Source: an uncultured Clostridia bacterium
Lineage (GTDB): Bacteria > Bacillota > Clostridia > UBA1381
Length of the DNA: 64,000 nt
Assembly (NCBI GenBank): GCA_934454145.1
Contig: CAKSFT010000011.1
Coordinates: 1 to 64,000 of the forward strand
Direction of reading: 5' to 3'
Below, piece after piece: positions 25,285 through 34,551 of the stretch (position 1 is the stretch's first letter; every line of letters begins with the position of its first letter). The notes beneath the pieces were generated by a model. That model was not told the DNA's origin and searched no databases. It saw nothing but the letters and a program-made list of their open reading frames with translations. The position numbers and the translations under genes were made by a program.

Positions 25285-27108
25285 ATGATAAAGAGAGAAA
25301 ACATAAGAAACATTGCCATTATTGCCCATGTTGACCATGGCAAAACAACCTTGGTTGACGCAATGCTGAAGCAGAGCGGTACATTCCGAGAGAACGAACA
25401 GGTTGATGAGCGCGTTATGGATTCAAATGACCTTGAAAGAGAAAGAGGCATAACAATACTTGCAAAAAACACTTCTCTTTATTATAACGGGGTGAAAATC
25501 AATATCATTGATACACCGGGGCATGCGGATTTCGGCGGAGAGGTTGAGCGAGGACTTGAAATGGTCGACGGCGTGCTTTTGCTTGTCGACGCTTTTGAAG
25601 GCTGTATGCCGCAGACACGATTCGTGCTTTCAAAAGCTCTTGCGCTGAATCTTAAGCCAATAATTGTTGTAAACAAGGTTGACCGCCCAAATGCAAGGCC
25701 GTATGAAGTTGTGGACGAGATTCTGGAGCTTTTTATAGACTTGGGCGCAAGCGAAGAGCAGCTTGACACGCCTGTGATATATGCGTCGGGGCGTGACGGC
25801 TGGGCAACGGCAGAATACAATCCGGAACAGCCGAATAAGGATTTGAGAGAGTTGTTTGAACTGATTGTAAAAGAAATCCCATGTCCGGAATGTGATGACG
25901 ATGCGCCGTTCCAGATGTTGGTTTCCAATATTGATTATGACGAATATACCGGAAGAATCGCTGTGGGAAAAATCCAGCGCGGAAGGGTCAGGACAAACAT
26001 GCCGCTTTCAATCTGCAAGGCGGACGGGAGCGTGGCACGCGCAAAAGCCACAAAGCTTTATACCTTTGAGGGTTTGAACAAAGCGGTTGCGGAAGAAGTC
26101 GGAGCTGGCGACGTGGTTGCCATTTCGGGCATAACCGACATAAACATAGGTGAAACGGTATGTGACGCCGACAACCCGGAGGCACTTCCTTTTGTAAAGA
26201 TTGACGAACCGGTGCTCTCGATGACCTTCAGCGTAAATGACAGCCCTTTTGCCGGGCAGGACGGGAAATATGTGACTTCAAGACATTTGAGGGAAAGGCT
26301 TTACAGAGAGCTTGATTCCAACATAAGTCTGCGTGTGGAGGACACAGACACCACAGAGGCGTTCACCGTTTCGGGCAGAGGGGAACTGCACTTGTCGGTG
26401 CTTATCGAAAACATGAGAAGAGAAGGATACGAATTTCAGGTGTCAAACCCTGTTGTAATATTCAAGACCATAGACGGCGTGAAGTGTGAACCGGTGGAAA
26501 ACCTGACGGTTGATGTGCCGGAGGAATATACGGGCACGGTCATGGACGGAATCATCGGCAGAAGGGGTGAAATGGTGAACATGGCGCCCACCACACAGAA
26601 TTATGTAAGGCTGGAATTTAAGATTCCGTCAAGAGGGCTTATCGGCTACAGAAGTGAGCTTATGACCGCGACAAAGGGGACGGGCGTCATAAACAGTATT
26701 CTTGCGGGATATGAACCGTATAAAGGAGAATTCCAGAGCCGCGCAAGGGGGGCGCTTGTGGCATGGGAAAACGGCGAAACGGTGACATACGGATTGTTTA
26801 ATGCACAAGAGCGCGGAACTTTGTTTATCGGCGCCGGCGTAAAGGTGTATGAAGGCATGATTGTCGGAGAAAATTCAAGACTTGAGGACATAGTGGTGAA
26901 TGTGTGCAAGAAAAAACATGTCACAAATACCCGTGCGGCAGGATCTGACGATGCGCTGAAACTTGTGCCGCCGAAGAACCTGAGCCTGGAGCAATGCCTG
27001 GACTTTATTGCGGACGACGAGCTTTTGGAAGTTACGCCAAACCATCTGAGAATGAGAAAAAGAATATTAAAAACCGATTTGAGAGCGAAGGCAAGAAACG
27101 GCAAATAA
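25285..27108 (+). CDS. typA: Translational GTPase TypA/BipA
   Basis: A ribosome-associated GTPase important at low temperature and in stress. It has 607 residues. G1 AHVDHGKTT, G3 DTPGHADF and G4 NKVDR are intact, followed by beta-barrel, EF-G-like domains and the TypA-specific C-terminal domain. The ATG at 25285 follows GGGAG; in-frame starts farther upstream run through the palindromic repeat and are rejected. Confidence 0.96.
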   Translation: MIKRENIRNIAIIAHVDHGKTTLVDAMLKQSGTFRENEQVDERVMDSNDLERERGITILAKNTSLYYNGVKINIIDTPGHADFGGEVERGLEMVDGVLLLVDAFEGCMPQTRFVLSKALALNLKPIIVVNKVDRPNARPYEVVDEILELFIDLGASEEQLDTPVIYASGRDGWATAEYNPEQPNKDLRELFELIVKEIPCPECDDDAPFQMLVSNIDYDEYTGRIAVGKIQRGRVRTNMPLSICKADGSVARAKATKLYTFEGLNKAVAEEVGAGDVVAISGITDINIGETVCDADNPEALPFVKIDEPVLSMTFSVNDSPFAGQDGKYVTSRHLRERLYRELDSNISLRVEDTDTTEAFTVSGRGELHLSVLIENMRREGYEFQVSNPVVIFKTIDGVKCEPVENLTVDVPEEYTGTVMDGIIGRRGEMVNMAPTTQNYVRLEFKIPSRGLIGYRSELMTATKGTGVINSILAGYEPYKGEFQSRARGALVAWENGETVTYGLFNAQERGTLFIGAGVKVYEGMIVGENSRLEDIVVNVCKKKHVTNTRAAGSDDALKLVPPKNLSLEQCLDFIADDELLEVTPNHLRMRKRILKTDLRAKARNGK

Positions 27109-27151
27109 GATTATATATGACATAATTGCGGGGCTTTCGGTCGGCTTCCCG

Positions 27152-27199
27152 GAAGAGTCTTTTGTAAAACGTCAAGTTTTCAGCAGACTCTTCTGTTTT
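27152..27199 (+). terminator. Intrinsic terminator after typA
   Basis: GAAGAGTCT (27152-27160) pairs with AGACTCTTC (27185-27193), followed by TGTTTTA. Confidence 0.65.
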
Positions 27200-27212
27200 A
27201 TGGGATAAACTA

Positions 27213-27241
27213 TTGACTAAATTCTGCGGTTGTGGTAAAAT
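27213..27241 (+). promoter_or_regulatory. Promoter of the gdpP-rplI-dnaB operon
   Basis: TTGACT (27213-27218) and TAAAAT (27236-27241) with a 17-base spacer, about 50 bases before the start. Confidence 0.7.
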
Positions 27242-27292
27242 ATGCTTTAATAGGGGAAGAATGTTCCGTATACTTTGAAAGGAAACATGAAA

Positions 27293-29290
27293 ATGAAAAA
27301 GAGTGGAAGCTTTAAGGATATTTCCTTAATCCTGATTTTGATAATGCTGTCGCTTGCGGCGAATATTTTTGCCTCTCTGTCGGGGTGTGACAGAATGATT
27401 ATTATGTCAATCGACGCGGTTGCCGTTGTGTTGTCTGTCTACTGTTTTGTGAGATATCTTGTCAAGAACAAGGCACGTATTGACTATATTGAGCTTTTGA
27501 ACGACAACAAGGTCACGGCGGCGAATGAAGTCTTGAACGGGTTTCCACTTGCCATGGCAGTATTTGACATAGACGGCGCGGTGCTGTGGTTCAACAGTGA
27601 ATTTCAGAAAATTACAAACAACAATAATTTGTATTTTACCAAAATCACATCAATTTTCCCGGAAATCAAGTGGATGGATATCCTGAAATCCACCGATTGC
27701 ATAAAGATGGAGATGGACTATGACGAGCATACGTATAACATTTTCGGCAAAATTGCAAAAAGCAGCGATTCCGGGGAAAAAGAAAGCGTTTACTCTGTCA
27801 TATTGTATTTTGAAGATATAACGGAACTTGTGAAAACAAAAAAGATATATGACGCGGAAAAGACGGACATTGCAATCGTAAGTATAGACAATTATGACGA
27901 GCTTTTTCAGCGCATGGACGATTCCCAAAGCCAGGAGGTTATCTCAAAGATAAACAGTCTTATAATGCGCTGGGGAAACGAAAGCAGCGCATTGACAAAG
28001 CGCCTGGAAAGCGACAGATATATGGTCTTTTTTGAACACGAAAATCTTTTGAAGAGTGCGCGCGACAAATTCAGCGTTATAGACAAAGTAAGGAAAATCG
28101 GGGAGGAAATCAAAATCCCGGTGACGATAAGCATAGGTGTGGGTACCGGCGGACACATCATGGAAAATGAAAACAACGCACGCGCCGCGATGGAAATGGT
28201 TTTGGGGCGCGGGGGTGACCAGGCGGCTGTCAAGGACGGCGACCAGTACACCTTCTATGGCGGCAAGGCAAAGGATTATGAAAAGAGCACGCGCGTGAAA
28301 ACAAGGGCTTTTTCGGTTGCTTTGCGTGATTATATAATGCATGCGGACAATGTCATATTTATGGGGCACAAAAATGCCGACTATGACAGCTTTGGCGCCG
28401 CGCTGGGCTTACAGAGGGCTGTCAGAACCCTGGGGAAAAAGCCGTATATAGTGTATGACAATGCGCAGGCTGTGGAAGGAATCATAAAGGAAGTGCGCAA
28501 AAACATTGAGTATGACGGCATGCTTGTCGCACCGGAGGAAACGGCGGATTATGTGACGGAGAATACACTGCTGGTGATTCTGGACACGCACAGGAGGGCG
28601 ATGCTCCCGTGCCCGGAATTGCTTGACATGGTGAGCAAAATCATTATTATTGACCACCACAGGAGAAGCACCGATTTTATAACACCCGTTTCGCTGACAT
28701 ACCATGAGCCTTTTGCGTCATCGACATGCGAAATGGTGTCGGAAATTCTGCAGCATATCGGAGATGTGCGCAAAATCACGGCGCTGGAGGCACAGGCGCT
28801 TTATATGGGCATACTGATGGACACTAAGAATTTTGTTGTAAAGACGGGCGTGAGGACTTTTGAGGCGGCGTCATACCTGAAACGGTGCGGACTGAACACT
28901 TTGGAAATCAAAAAGCTGTTCAACATAGACCACGAGGAATATATCCACAGGATTGACATTATACGCTCTGCCGAAATATACATGGACAGTTTTGCCATTA
29001 CATTGTGCCGCGAGTCTTATGCAAACATGAGAGTCATTGCCTCCCAGGCGGCGGACGAGATGATGAATATTTCTGGAGTGAAGGCGGCATTTGTTCTTTA
29101 TCCGATGGATTCGGTCATAAACATAAGTGCAAGGTCGTATGGGGACATAAACGTCCAGGTGATAATGGAAAAGCTTGGCGGAGGCGGACACGCTGTTGTC
29201 GCCGGCGCACAGGTCAAGGGTACAAACCCGGAGGCGGCCGCGCAGTCACTTAAGGAAGCAATAAAAGAATATATGCAGGAAACAGAATGA
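27293..29290 (+). CDS. gdpP: Cyclic-di-AMP phosphodiesterase GdpP
   Basis: Membrane-bound enzyme hydrolysing c-di-AMP. It has two TM helices (about 10-55), a PAS domain, a degenerate GGDEF domain (about 165-310), then DHH and DHHA1 domains with GHKNADYDSFGAA, LVILDTH, IIIDHHRRS and GGGGHAVVAGAQ. At about 665 residues it has the family length. Either ATG 27293 or 27287 could be the start; 27293 is better spaced from AGGAAA. Its place ahead of rplI and dnaB is conserved in Firmicutes. Confidence 0.95.
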   Translation: MKKSGSFKDISLILILIMLSLAANIFASLSGCDRMIIMSIDAVAVVLSVYCFVRYLVKNKARIDYIELLNDNKVTAANEVLNGFPLAMAVFDIDGAVLWFNSEFQKITNNNNLYFTKITSIFPEIKWMDILKSTDCIKMEMDYDEHTYNIFGKIAKSSDSGEKESVYSVILYFEDITELVKTKKIYDAEKTDIAIVSIDNYDELFQRMDDSQSQEVISKINSLIMRWGNESSALTKRLESDRYMVFFEHENLLKSARDKFSVIDKVRKIGEEIKIPVTISIGVGTGGHIMENENNARAAMEMVLGRGGDQAAVKDGDQYTFYGGKAKDYEKSTRVKTRAFSVALRDYIMHADNVIFMGHKNADYDSFGAALGLQRAVRTLGKKPYIVYDNAQAVEGIIKEVRKNIEYDGMLVAPEETADYVTENTLLVILDTHRRAMLPCPELLDMVSKIIIIDHHRRSTDFITPVSLTYHEPFASSTCEMVSEILQHIGDVRKITALEAQALYMGILMDTKNFVVKTGVRTFEAASYLKRCGLNTLEIKKLFNIDHEEYIHRIDIIRSAEIYMDSFAITLCRESYANMRVIASQAADEMMNISGVKAAFVLYPMDSVINISARSYGDINVQVIMEKLGGGGHAVVAGAQVKGTNPEAAAQSLKEAIKEYMQETE

Positions 29291-29310
29291 AAGAAAGGAA
29301 GTTTTCAGAT

Positions 29311-29757
29311 ATGAAGGTAATTCTTAATCAGGACGTAAAAGGACAGGGGAAAAAGGGAGATATGGTTGAGGTTTCGGACGGATATGCGAGGAATTTTCTG
29401 TTGCCGAGGAAACTTGCCAAAGAGGCAACCAAGGAGAACATAAACATCATGCAGGGGCAGAAGGACTCGCAGGAATACAGAAAGAAAAAGGAATTGGAAG
29501 AAGCCTTGGCGACCAAAGAGAGCATCGAAAAAGTGACGGTGACAATCAAGGCAAAAGCCGGGGAAAACGGCAAGCTGTTTGGTTCTGTCACTTCAAAAGA
29601 AATTGCTGAAGAACTGAAAATGCAGCACCACATAAAGCTTGACAAGAAAAAGTTTGTGTTGCCGGACGGCATAAAAGCTTTGGGAACAACAGAGGTGGAA
29701 ATAAAGGTGCACCAGGGTGTTTCGGCAAAATTGAAGGTATCGGTTGAGAAACTTTGA
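29311..29757 (+). CDS. rplI: 50S ribosomal protein L9
   Basis: Binds 23S rRNA at the base of the L1 stalk. It has 148 residues: the N-terminal domain MKVILNQDVKGQGKKGD with GYARNFLLPRKLA, the long connecting helix, and the C-terminal domain. The ATG at 29311 follows AAAGGAAG; an upstream in-frame start at 29287 overlaps the gdpP stop and is less likely. Confidence 0.97.
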   Translation: MKVILNQDVKGQGKKGDMVEVSDGYARNFLLPRKLAKEATKENINIMQGQKDSQEYRKKKELEEALATKESIEKVTVTIKAKAGENGKLFGSVTSKEIAEELKMQHHIKLDKKKFVLPDGIKALGTTEVEIKVHQGVSAKLKVSVEKL

Positions 29758-29778
29758 GTTTTTTAGGAGGTGTGGAGT

Positions 29779-31125
29779 TTGGCGGAGGTAACAGAGCGCG
29801 AATTGCCGCACAGCAAAGAAGCGGAACTCTCTGTAGTCGGAAGTGTCCTGTCCGACCCGCAAAGCGTTGCCGCATCTGCTGAAATAGTAAAGCCGGAAGA
29901 TTTTTATTATGCGGCAAACAGGGAAATATACCGCGTTGCTATAGACTTGTTTAACGAAAACATACCGGTTGACATTGTGACTGTGTCGGACAGGCTGAAG
30001 CAAAAGGATATGCTTGACGGTGTGGGCGGAATCGGATATCTTTCCCAGGCTGTTGTGGGTGTCCCGACGACGGGAAATGTAGAATATTATGCAAAAATCA
30101 TAAGGGAAAAATCGGTTTTGCGCAGATTGATAACTGCGGCAACGGTTATTTCCGAAACGGCATACAATGAATCGGACGATATTGAAAGAATACTTGACCG
30201 TGCGGAACAGGAAATTTTTGATGTATCCTCCGAAAAGGAATCAAATGATATTGTCCCGATTCAGGATATATTTATGACGGCATATCAGGACATGGTTGAG
30301 AATTCCATAAACAAGGGTACAATCACCGGCGTGCCGACAGGGTTTTATGAACTGAACAACCGCACCGGCGGATTGCACGGCGGAGAACTTATCATAATAG
30401 CCGGAAGACCGGGTATGGGAAAGTCCAGTTTTGCCGTAAACATTGCAGAAAACGCTGCCATACAGGACCATGTCCCTGTGGCTATATTTAACCTGGAAAT
30501 GTCAAAAACTATGATTGTCAACAGAATTTTGTGCAGCCAGGCGATGGTGGATTCGCACAAGGTGCGTTTGGGTGATTTTGACAGCGAAGACTGGCAGCAG
30601 ATTGGTTCTATTGTGGACAAGGTTGCAATGGCGCCGATTTATATAGATGACACAGCGTCAATCACTGTTTCGGAAATAAGGGCAAAATGCAGGAGGCTGA
30701 AACAGACCAAAAATCTGGGACTTATCATCATTGACTATTTGCAGCTTATGCAAGGAAGCGGACGAAAAAGCGACAACCGACAAAACGAAATATCAGAAAT
30801 TTCACGTTCTCTGAAGGTGCTTGCGAAAGAACTGGATATCCCGGTCATTGCACTGTCACAGCTGTCGCGTACAAGTGAAGCGAGAAGCGACAAAAGACCG
30901 ATGCTTTCGGACTTGCGTGAATCGGGCGCAATTGAGCAGGACGCGGATATGGTAATGTTTCTATACAGGGACGAATACTATAATAAAGACACCGAGGACA
31001 AAAACATGGCAGAGTGTATCATTGCAAAGCACAGAAGCGGCTCGACAGGCATGTTTAAGCTTGGCTGGCAGGGAAAATATACGAAGTTTATAAATATAGA
31101 TTATGTTGCAAAAGAAGAAGAATGA
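29779..31125 (+). CDS. dnaB: Replicative DNA helicase
   Basis: Hexameric helicase at the replication fork (called DnaC in Bacillus). It has 448 residues. The N-terminal DnaG-interacting domain begins ELPHSKEAELSVVGSVL; the RecA-like domain has Walker A AGRPGMGKSS, IIIDYLQLM (Walker B) and RSGSTGMF near the end. The start is the TTG at 29779, placed 6 bases after AGGAGGTG; the GTG at 29770 lies within that site. The stop overlaps the tilS start (ATGA). Confidence 0.96.
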   Translation: MAEVTERELPHSKEAELSVVGSVLSDPQSVAASAEIVKPEDFYYAANREIYRVAIDLFNENIPVDIVTVSDRLKQKDMLDGVGGIGYLSQAVVGVPTTGNVEYYAKIIREKSVLRRLITAATVISETAYNESDDIERILDRAEQEIFDVSSEKESNDIVPIQDIFMTAYQDMVENSINKGTITGVPTGFYELNNRTGGLHGGELIIIAGRPGMGKSSFAVNIAENAAIQDHVPVAIFNLEMSKTMIVNRILCSQAMVDSHKVRLGDFDSEDWQQIGSIVDKVAMAPIYIDDTASITVSEIRAKCRRLKQTKNLGLIIIDYLQLMQGSGRKSDNRQNEISEISRSLKVLAKELDIPVIALSQLSRTSEARSDKRPMLSDLRESGAIEQDADMVMFLYRDEYYNKDTEDKNMAECIIAKHRSGSTGMFKLGWQGKYTKFINIDYVAKEEE

Positions 31126-32468
31126 AAAATATTGTTGCAAAAACCATAAAGACGCACAATTTAATATTCCCCGGAGCGAGGGTGCTTCTTGCACTTTCGG
31201 GGGGGAGCGACTCCGTTTGTCTTTTACATGTGTTGAATGACCTGAGGGACGAAATGCATTTTGAACTCTTTGCGGCGCATCTGAACCATGGAATAAGGGA
31301 AGAGGCAGATGACGACTGCAAATTTGTGCAAAAATTATGCGCGGATATGGGGATAACGTGTTTTACAAAAAAAGCCGACATAAAAAAATTGGCAAAGGAG
31401 AGGAAAATTTCCGAAGAACTTGCCGGACGTGAAGAGCGATATAAATTATTTGATGAAATCTTAAAAAAAGAAAATATAGATTTGATTGCCACGGCACATA
31501 ATAAAAATGACGCGGCAGAAACTATACTCATGCACATCATACGCGGCAGTGGCATTAACGGCATGAAAGGAATTGCGTATAAGCGCGGCAACATTATCCG
31601 TCCTTTGCTTGACGCGGAAAAAACACAGATTGAACAATTTTGTCACGAAAACGGATATTGTTTTGTGACCGACAAGACAAACAGCGAATGTATATACACG
31701 CGCAACAAAATCCGTTTGGAGCTGATTCCGATGATTTGCAGAAATTTCAATCCGTCGTTTATGCGCGTGCTTGTGCAGAATGCGGCAATCATAAGCGATG
31801 ATGCGGATTTTCTGGACTGTGAAGCAAAAAAACTTTACAAAGAAAATGTGCATGGCGGAGGTGCAGATACGGCCGATTTGAAAAAAATGCCGAAAGCAAT
31901 CAGAAGGCGTATAATTTTGCTGATGTATCAAAGCTTTTCGGGAAAATGCGAAAATATACAGTCGGTTTATACCGAAAGCATTTTGAAAATACTGGACAGT
32001 GAGAAATCCGGCAGTTCGGTTGATTTATGCGGAGGTATTGAATGTGTAATAGAAACGGGAAAATTATTTTTCAGGAAAAAAAATAACAAAACCAAAAATT
32101 ATGAATATAAAATTGAACCGGAAAAAAGAACGCAGGTGCCGGAGGCAGGCTTGACGCTGACACTGACAGAGTGGAAGGGGTGCGGCGAAAAATTTTTCTT
32201 TGACAGCACTGAAAACATTATGGTGAGAAACCGAAGACAGGGAGATGTGTTTTTTCCGACAGGCATGAAGGGGAGAAAAAAGCTTTCGGACTATTTTACC
32301 GACGAAAAAATACCGCTGTCAGAGAGGGACAAAATTCCTGTGATAACGTGCGGCGGCGAGCCGGTGTGGATTGTGGGAAAAAGGCGGGACAGGCGTTATT
32401 TGAAAGGGAAAAAGGCATATACATTTATAGTTGAGCGACAAGGAGGAGAGAATTTTGCCGCAGATTAA
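31122..32468 (+). CDS. tilS: tRNA(Ile)-lysidine synthase
   Basis: Changes C34 of the tRNA-Ile CAU anticodon to lysidine, so that AUA is read as isoleucine. It has 448 residues. The ATP pyrophosphatase loop LALSGGSDS (SGGSDS at 26-31) and HLNHGIREEADDD are clear, and a C-terminal TilS domain follows with RRQGDVFFPTG and RRDRRY. It starts inside the dnaB stop and ends inside the ftsH gene, so the three are one transcript. The hpt gene often found between tilS and ftsH is absent. Confidence 0.95.
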   Translation: MKNIVAKTIKTHNLIFPGARVLLALSGGSDSVCLLHVLNDLRDEMHFELFAAHLNHGIREEADDDCKFVQKLCADMGITCFTKKADIKKLAKERKISEELAGREERYKLFDEILKKENIDLIATAHNKNDAAETILMHIIRGSGINGMKGIAYKRGNIIRPLLDAEKTQIEQFCHENGYCFVTDKTNSECIYTRNKIRLELIPMICRNFNPSFMRVLVQNAAIISDDADFLDCEAKKLYKENVHGGGADTADLKKMPKAIRRRIILLMYQSFSGKCENIQSVYTESILKILDSEKSGSSVDLCGGIECVIETGKLFFRKKNNKTKNYEYKIEPEKRTQVPEAGLTLTLTEWKGCGEKFFFDSTENIMVRNRRQGDVFFPTGMKGRKKLSDYFTDEKIPLSERDKIPVITCGGEPVWIVGKRRDRRYLKGKKAYTFIVERQGGENFAAD

Positions 32469-34254
32469 GAAAACGGGAATAGGAATGTGGATTTTGATTG
32501 TCATAGCGGCGGCGATAGCGTGCTATATGATTGCCGGGTCGCAAAAACAGAGCGGAGTAATGACATATTCCGAATTGATACAGAGTATCAGCCAAGGTGA
32601 GATTTCGGAAATCATGGTTGAGGGCGAAACCGCTGCGGTCTTTGACAAAAACACAAAGCAGAGTTATAAGGTGCAGCTGCCGTCACTTGAGGCATTTCAG
32701 AATGATGTGGGCGATACTGTTCTGGAACAGGTGAAGGATAAAAGCCTTGTCTATAACGTAAAAAAGACCGATTCGTCACTTTGGAACATCATTATCCCCG
32801 TGATAGCAATGATAGTGATAGGCACATTTTTGATAATCATAATGAGGGGACAGGCAAACAAAGGCATGACCTTCACTAGAAGCCGTGCAAGGCTGAATGA
32901 GGACTCGGGACACCGGGTCGGCTTTGACGCGGTTGCCGGTGAGGCGGAGGAAAAAGAGGAACTTTCGGAAATTGTGGAGTTTTTGAAAAACCCAAAAAAA
33001 TTTATAGATTTGGGCGCGAGAATCCCAAAAGGCGTCCTCCTGGTGGGACCACCGGGAACAGGAAAAACGCTTTTGGCGCGCGCGGTTGCGGGCGAGGCAA
33101 ATGTGCCGTTTTTCTCGATAAGCGGCTCGGACTTTGTTGAGCTTTATGTCGGCGTGGGTGCCGCAAGGGTGAGGGACTTGTTTGAACAGGCAAAGAAGAG
33201 CAAACCGTGCATTATATTTATAGATGAAATTGACGCCGTGGGAAGAAAGCGCGGCGCCGGCATGGGCGGCGGACATGACGAACGCGAGCAGACCCTGAAC
33301 CAGCTTTTGGTTGAAATGGACGGATTTGGCGTGAATGAGGGGATAATCATGATGGCGGCGACAAACCGCCCGGATATTCTGGACCCGGCGATTCTCAGGG
33401 CAGGCAGATTTGACAGGCAGGTTGTCGTTGATGTGCCTGACGTCATGGGAAGAGAAGAAATTTTAAAGGTTCATTCACGGAAGAAACCGCTTGCAGACGA
33501 TGTGGATTTGAAAAAAATCGCAAAGGTGACAATCGGATACACAGGGGCGGATCTGGAAAACCTTATGAATGAGGCAGCGATTTTTGCGGCAAGAAGAAAT
33601 AAAAAGCAGATAGATTCTGAGGACATTGAAGATGCAAACCTGAAAGTTATGATGGGGGCGGAGAAAAAGTCGCGCGTCATAACCGAAAAGGAAAAACGCC
33701 TGACCGCATATCATGAGGCAGGGCATGCGGTTTTGTCAAGGCTTATCGACAGCAAGCAGAAGGTGCACCGTATATCAATTATACCAAGAGGCCGCGCCGG
33801 AGGTTTTACGATGCATCGGCCGGAGGAGGATTTGCAGTATTCTTCAAAAAAAGAAATGCTTGACGAGATTGTTATGCTGTTGGGAGGGCGCATCGCAGAG
33901 GAACTTGTGCTTGAGGACATAAGCACCGGCGCGTCGAATGACCTCAAAAGAGCAACGGAGATTGCCAGAAATATGGTGACGCGGTATGGTATGAGTGCAA
34001 ACATTGGTCCTGTTTGCTATGATAACAACGAAGAAGTATTTATAGGACGGGATTTTGGTCATTCAAGGGCTTATTCCGAAAAGACCGCCGCCGACATCGA
34101 CGGGGAAGTGAAGGCAATACTGGAAGAAAGGTATGCCAAAGGCAAAGAATTGTTAAACAGCAATCTTCAGATTCTGCACAACGTGGCAAAAGCGCTTTTG
34201 GAGCGCGAAACCATTGATGCGGCAGAGTTTGATGAAATAATAAACAAAGGTTAA
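32455..34254 (+). CDS. ftsH: ATP-dependent zinc metalloprotease FtsH
   Basis: A membrane-bound AAA+ protease for quality control of membrane and regulatory proteins. It has 599 residues. Two TM segments (about 10-27 and 110-130) flank an external domain. The AAA module has GPPGTGKT (198-205), IIFIDEIDAVG and TNRPDILDPAILRAGRFDR. The zinc site is HEAGH (420-424). The start is the TTG at 32455, with AAGGAGGAGA 6 bases before it, overlapping tilS by 14 bases. Confidence 0.96.
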   Translation: MPQIKKTGIGMWILIVIAAAIACYMIAGSQKQSGVMTYSELIQSISQGEISEIMVEGETAAVFDKNTKQSYKVQLPSLEAFQNDVGDTVLEQVKDKSLVYNVKKTDSSLWNIIIPVIAMIVIGTFLIIIMRGQANKGMTFTRSRARLNEDSGHRVGFDAVAGEAEEKEELSEIVEFLKNPKKFIDLGARIPKGVLLVGPPGTGKTLLARAVAGEANVPFFSISGSDFVELYVGVGAARVRDLFEQAKKSKPCIIFIDEIDAVGRKRGAGMGGGHDEREQTLNQLLVEMDGFGVNEGIIMMAATNRPDILDPAILRAGRFDRQVVVDVPDVMGREEILKVHSRKKPLADDVDLKKIAKVTIGYTGADLENLMNEAAIFAARRNKKQIDSEDIEDANLKVMMGAEKKSRVITEKEKRLTAYHEAGHAVLSRLIDSKQKVHRISIIPRGRAGGFTMHRPEEDLQYSSKKEMLDEIVMLLGGRIAEELVLEDISTGASNDLKRATEIARNMVTRYGMSANIGPVCYDNNEEVFIGRDFGHSRAYSEKTAADIDGEVKAILEERYAKGKELLNSNLQILHNVAKALLERETIDAAEFDEIINKG

Positions 34255-34275
34255 AAAAAGAAAGGAAGAAACAAA

Positions 34276-34485
34276 ATGAAGGTAACAAAAGATATGATAA
34301 TTATGGACGTGTTGAAGATTGACATGGATACGGCAAAGTTTTTTATTGACATGGGTATGCACTGTCTGGGTTGCCCTTCGGCAAGCGGTGAAAGCATTGA
34401 GCAGGCATGCATGGTTCACGGCGCAGATGCGGATAAGCTTGTGAAGGAGATAAACGAATTTTTGGAAAACAAGGCGGCAAAATAA
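34276..34485 (+). CDS. DUF1858 domain protein
   Basis: A 69-residue protein beginning VTKDMIIMDVL with a CLGC motif (about 30-33) in GMHCLGCPSASGE. This is the DUF1858 small redox-type domain often found alone or with hybrid-cluster proteins. The two cysteines may bind a metal or form a redox disulfide; the role is unknown. It is 21 bases after ftsH with its own AAAGGAAG. Confidence 0.9.
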   Translation: MKVTKDMIIMDVLKIDMDTAKFFIDMGMHCLGCPSASGESIEQACMVHGADADKLVKEINEFLENKAAK

Positions 34486-34502
34486 GTTTTTTGAGCAAAA
34501 CT

Positions 34503-34536
34503 GAGGGGCTGCACCAATGCGGTCCCTCGTATTTTT
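34503..34536 (+). terminator. Terminator after the ftsH operon
   Basis: GAGGGGCTGCA pairs imperfectly with TGCGGTCCCTC around CCAA, followed by ATTTTT. Confidence 0.65.
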
Positions 34537-34551
34537 AAGGAGGATATTTTT

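Noticed and set aside
32460..32470. hpt gene expected between tilS and ftsH
   Set aside because: tilS and ftsH overlap by 14 bases, so no gene is present between them.
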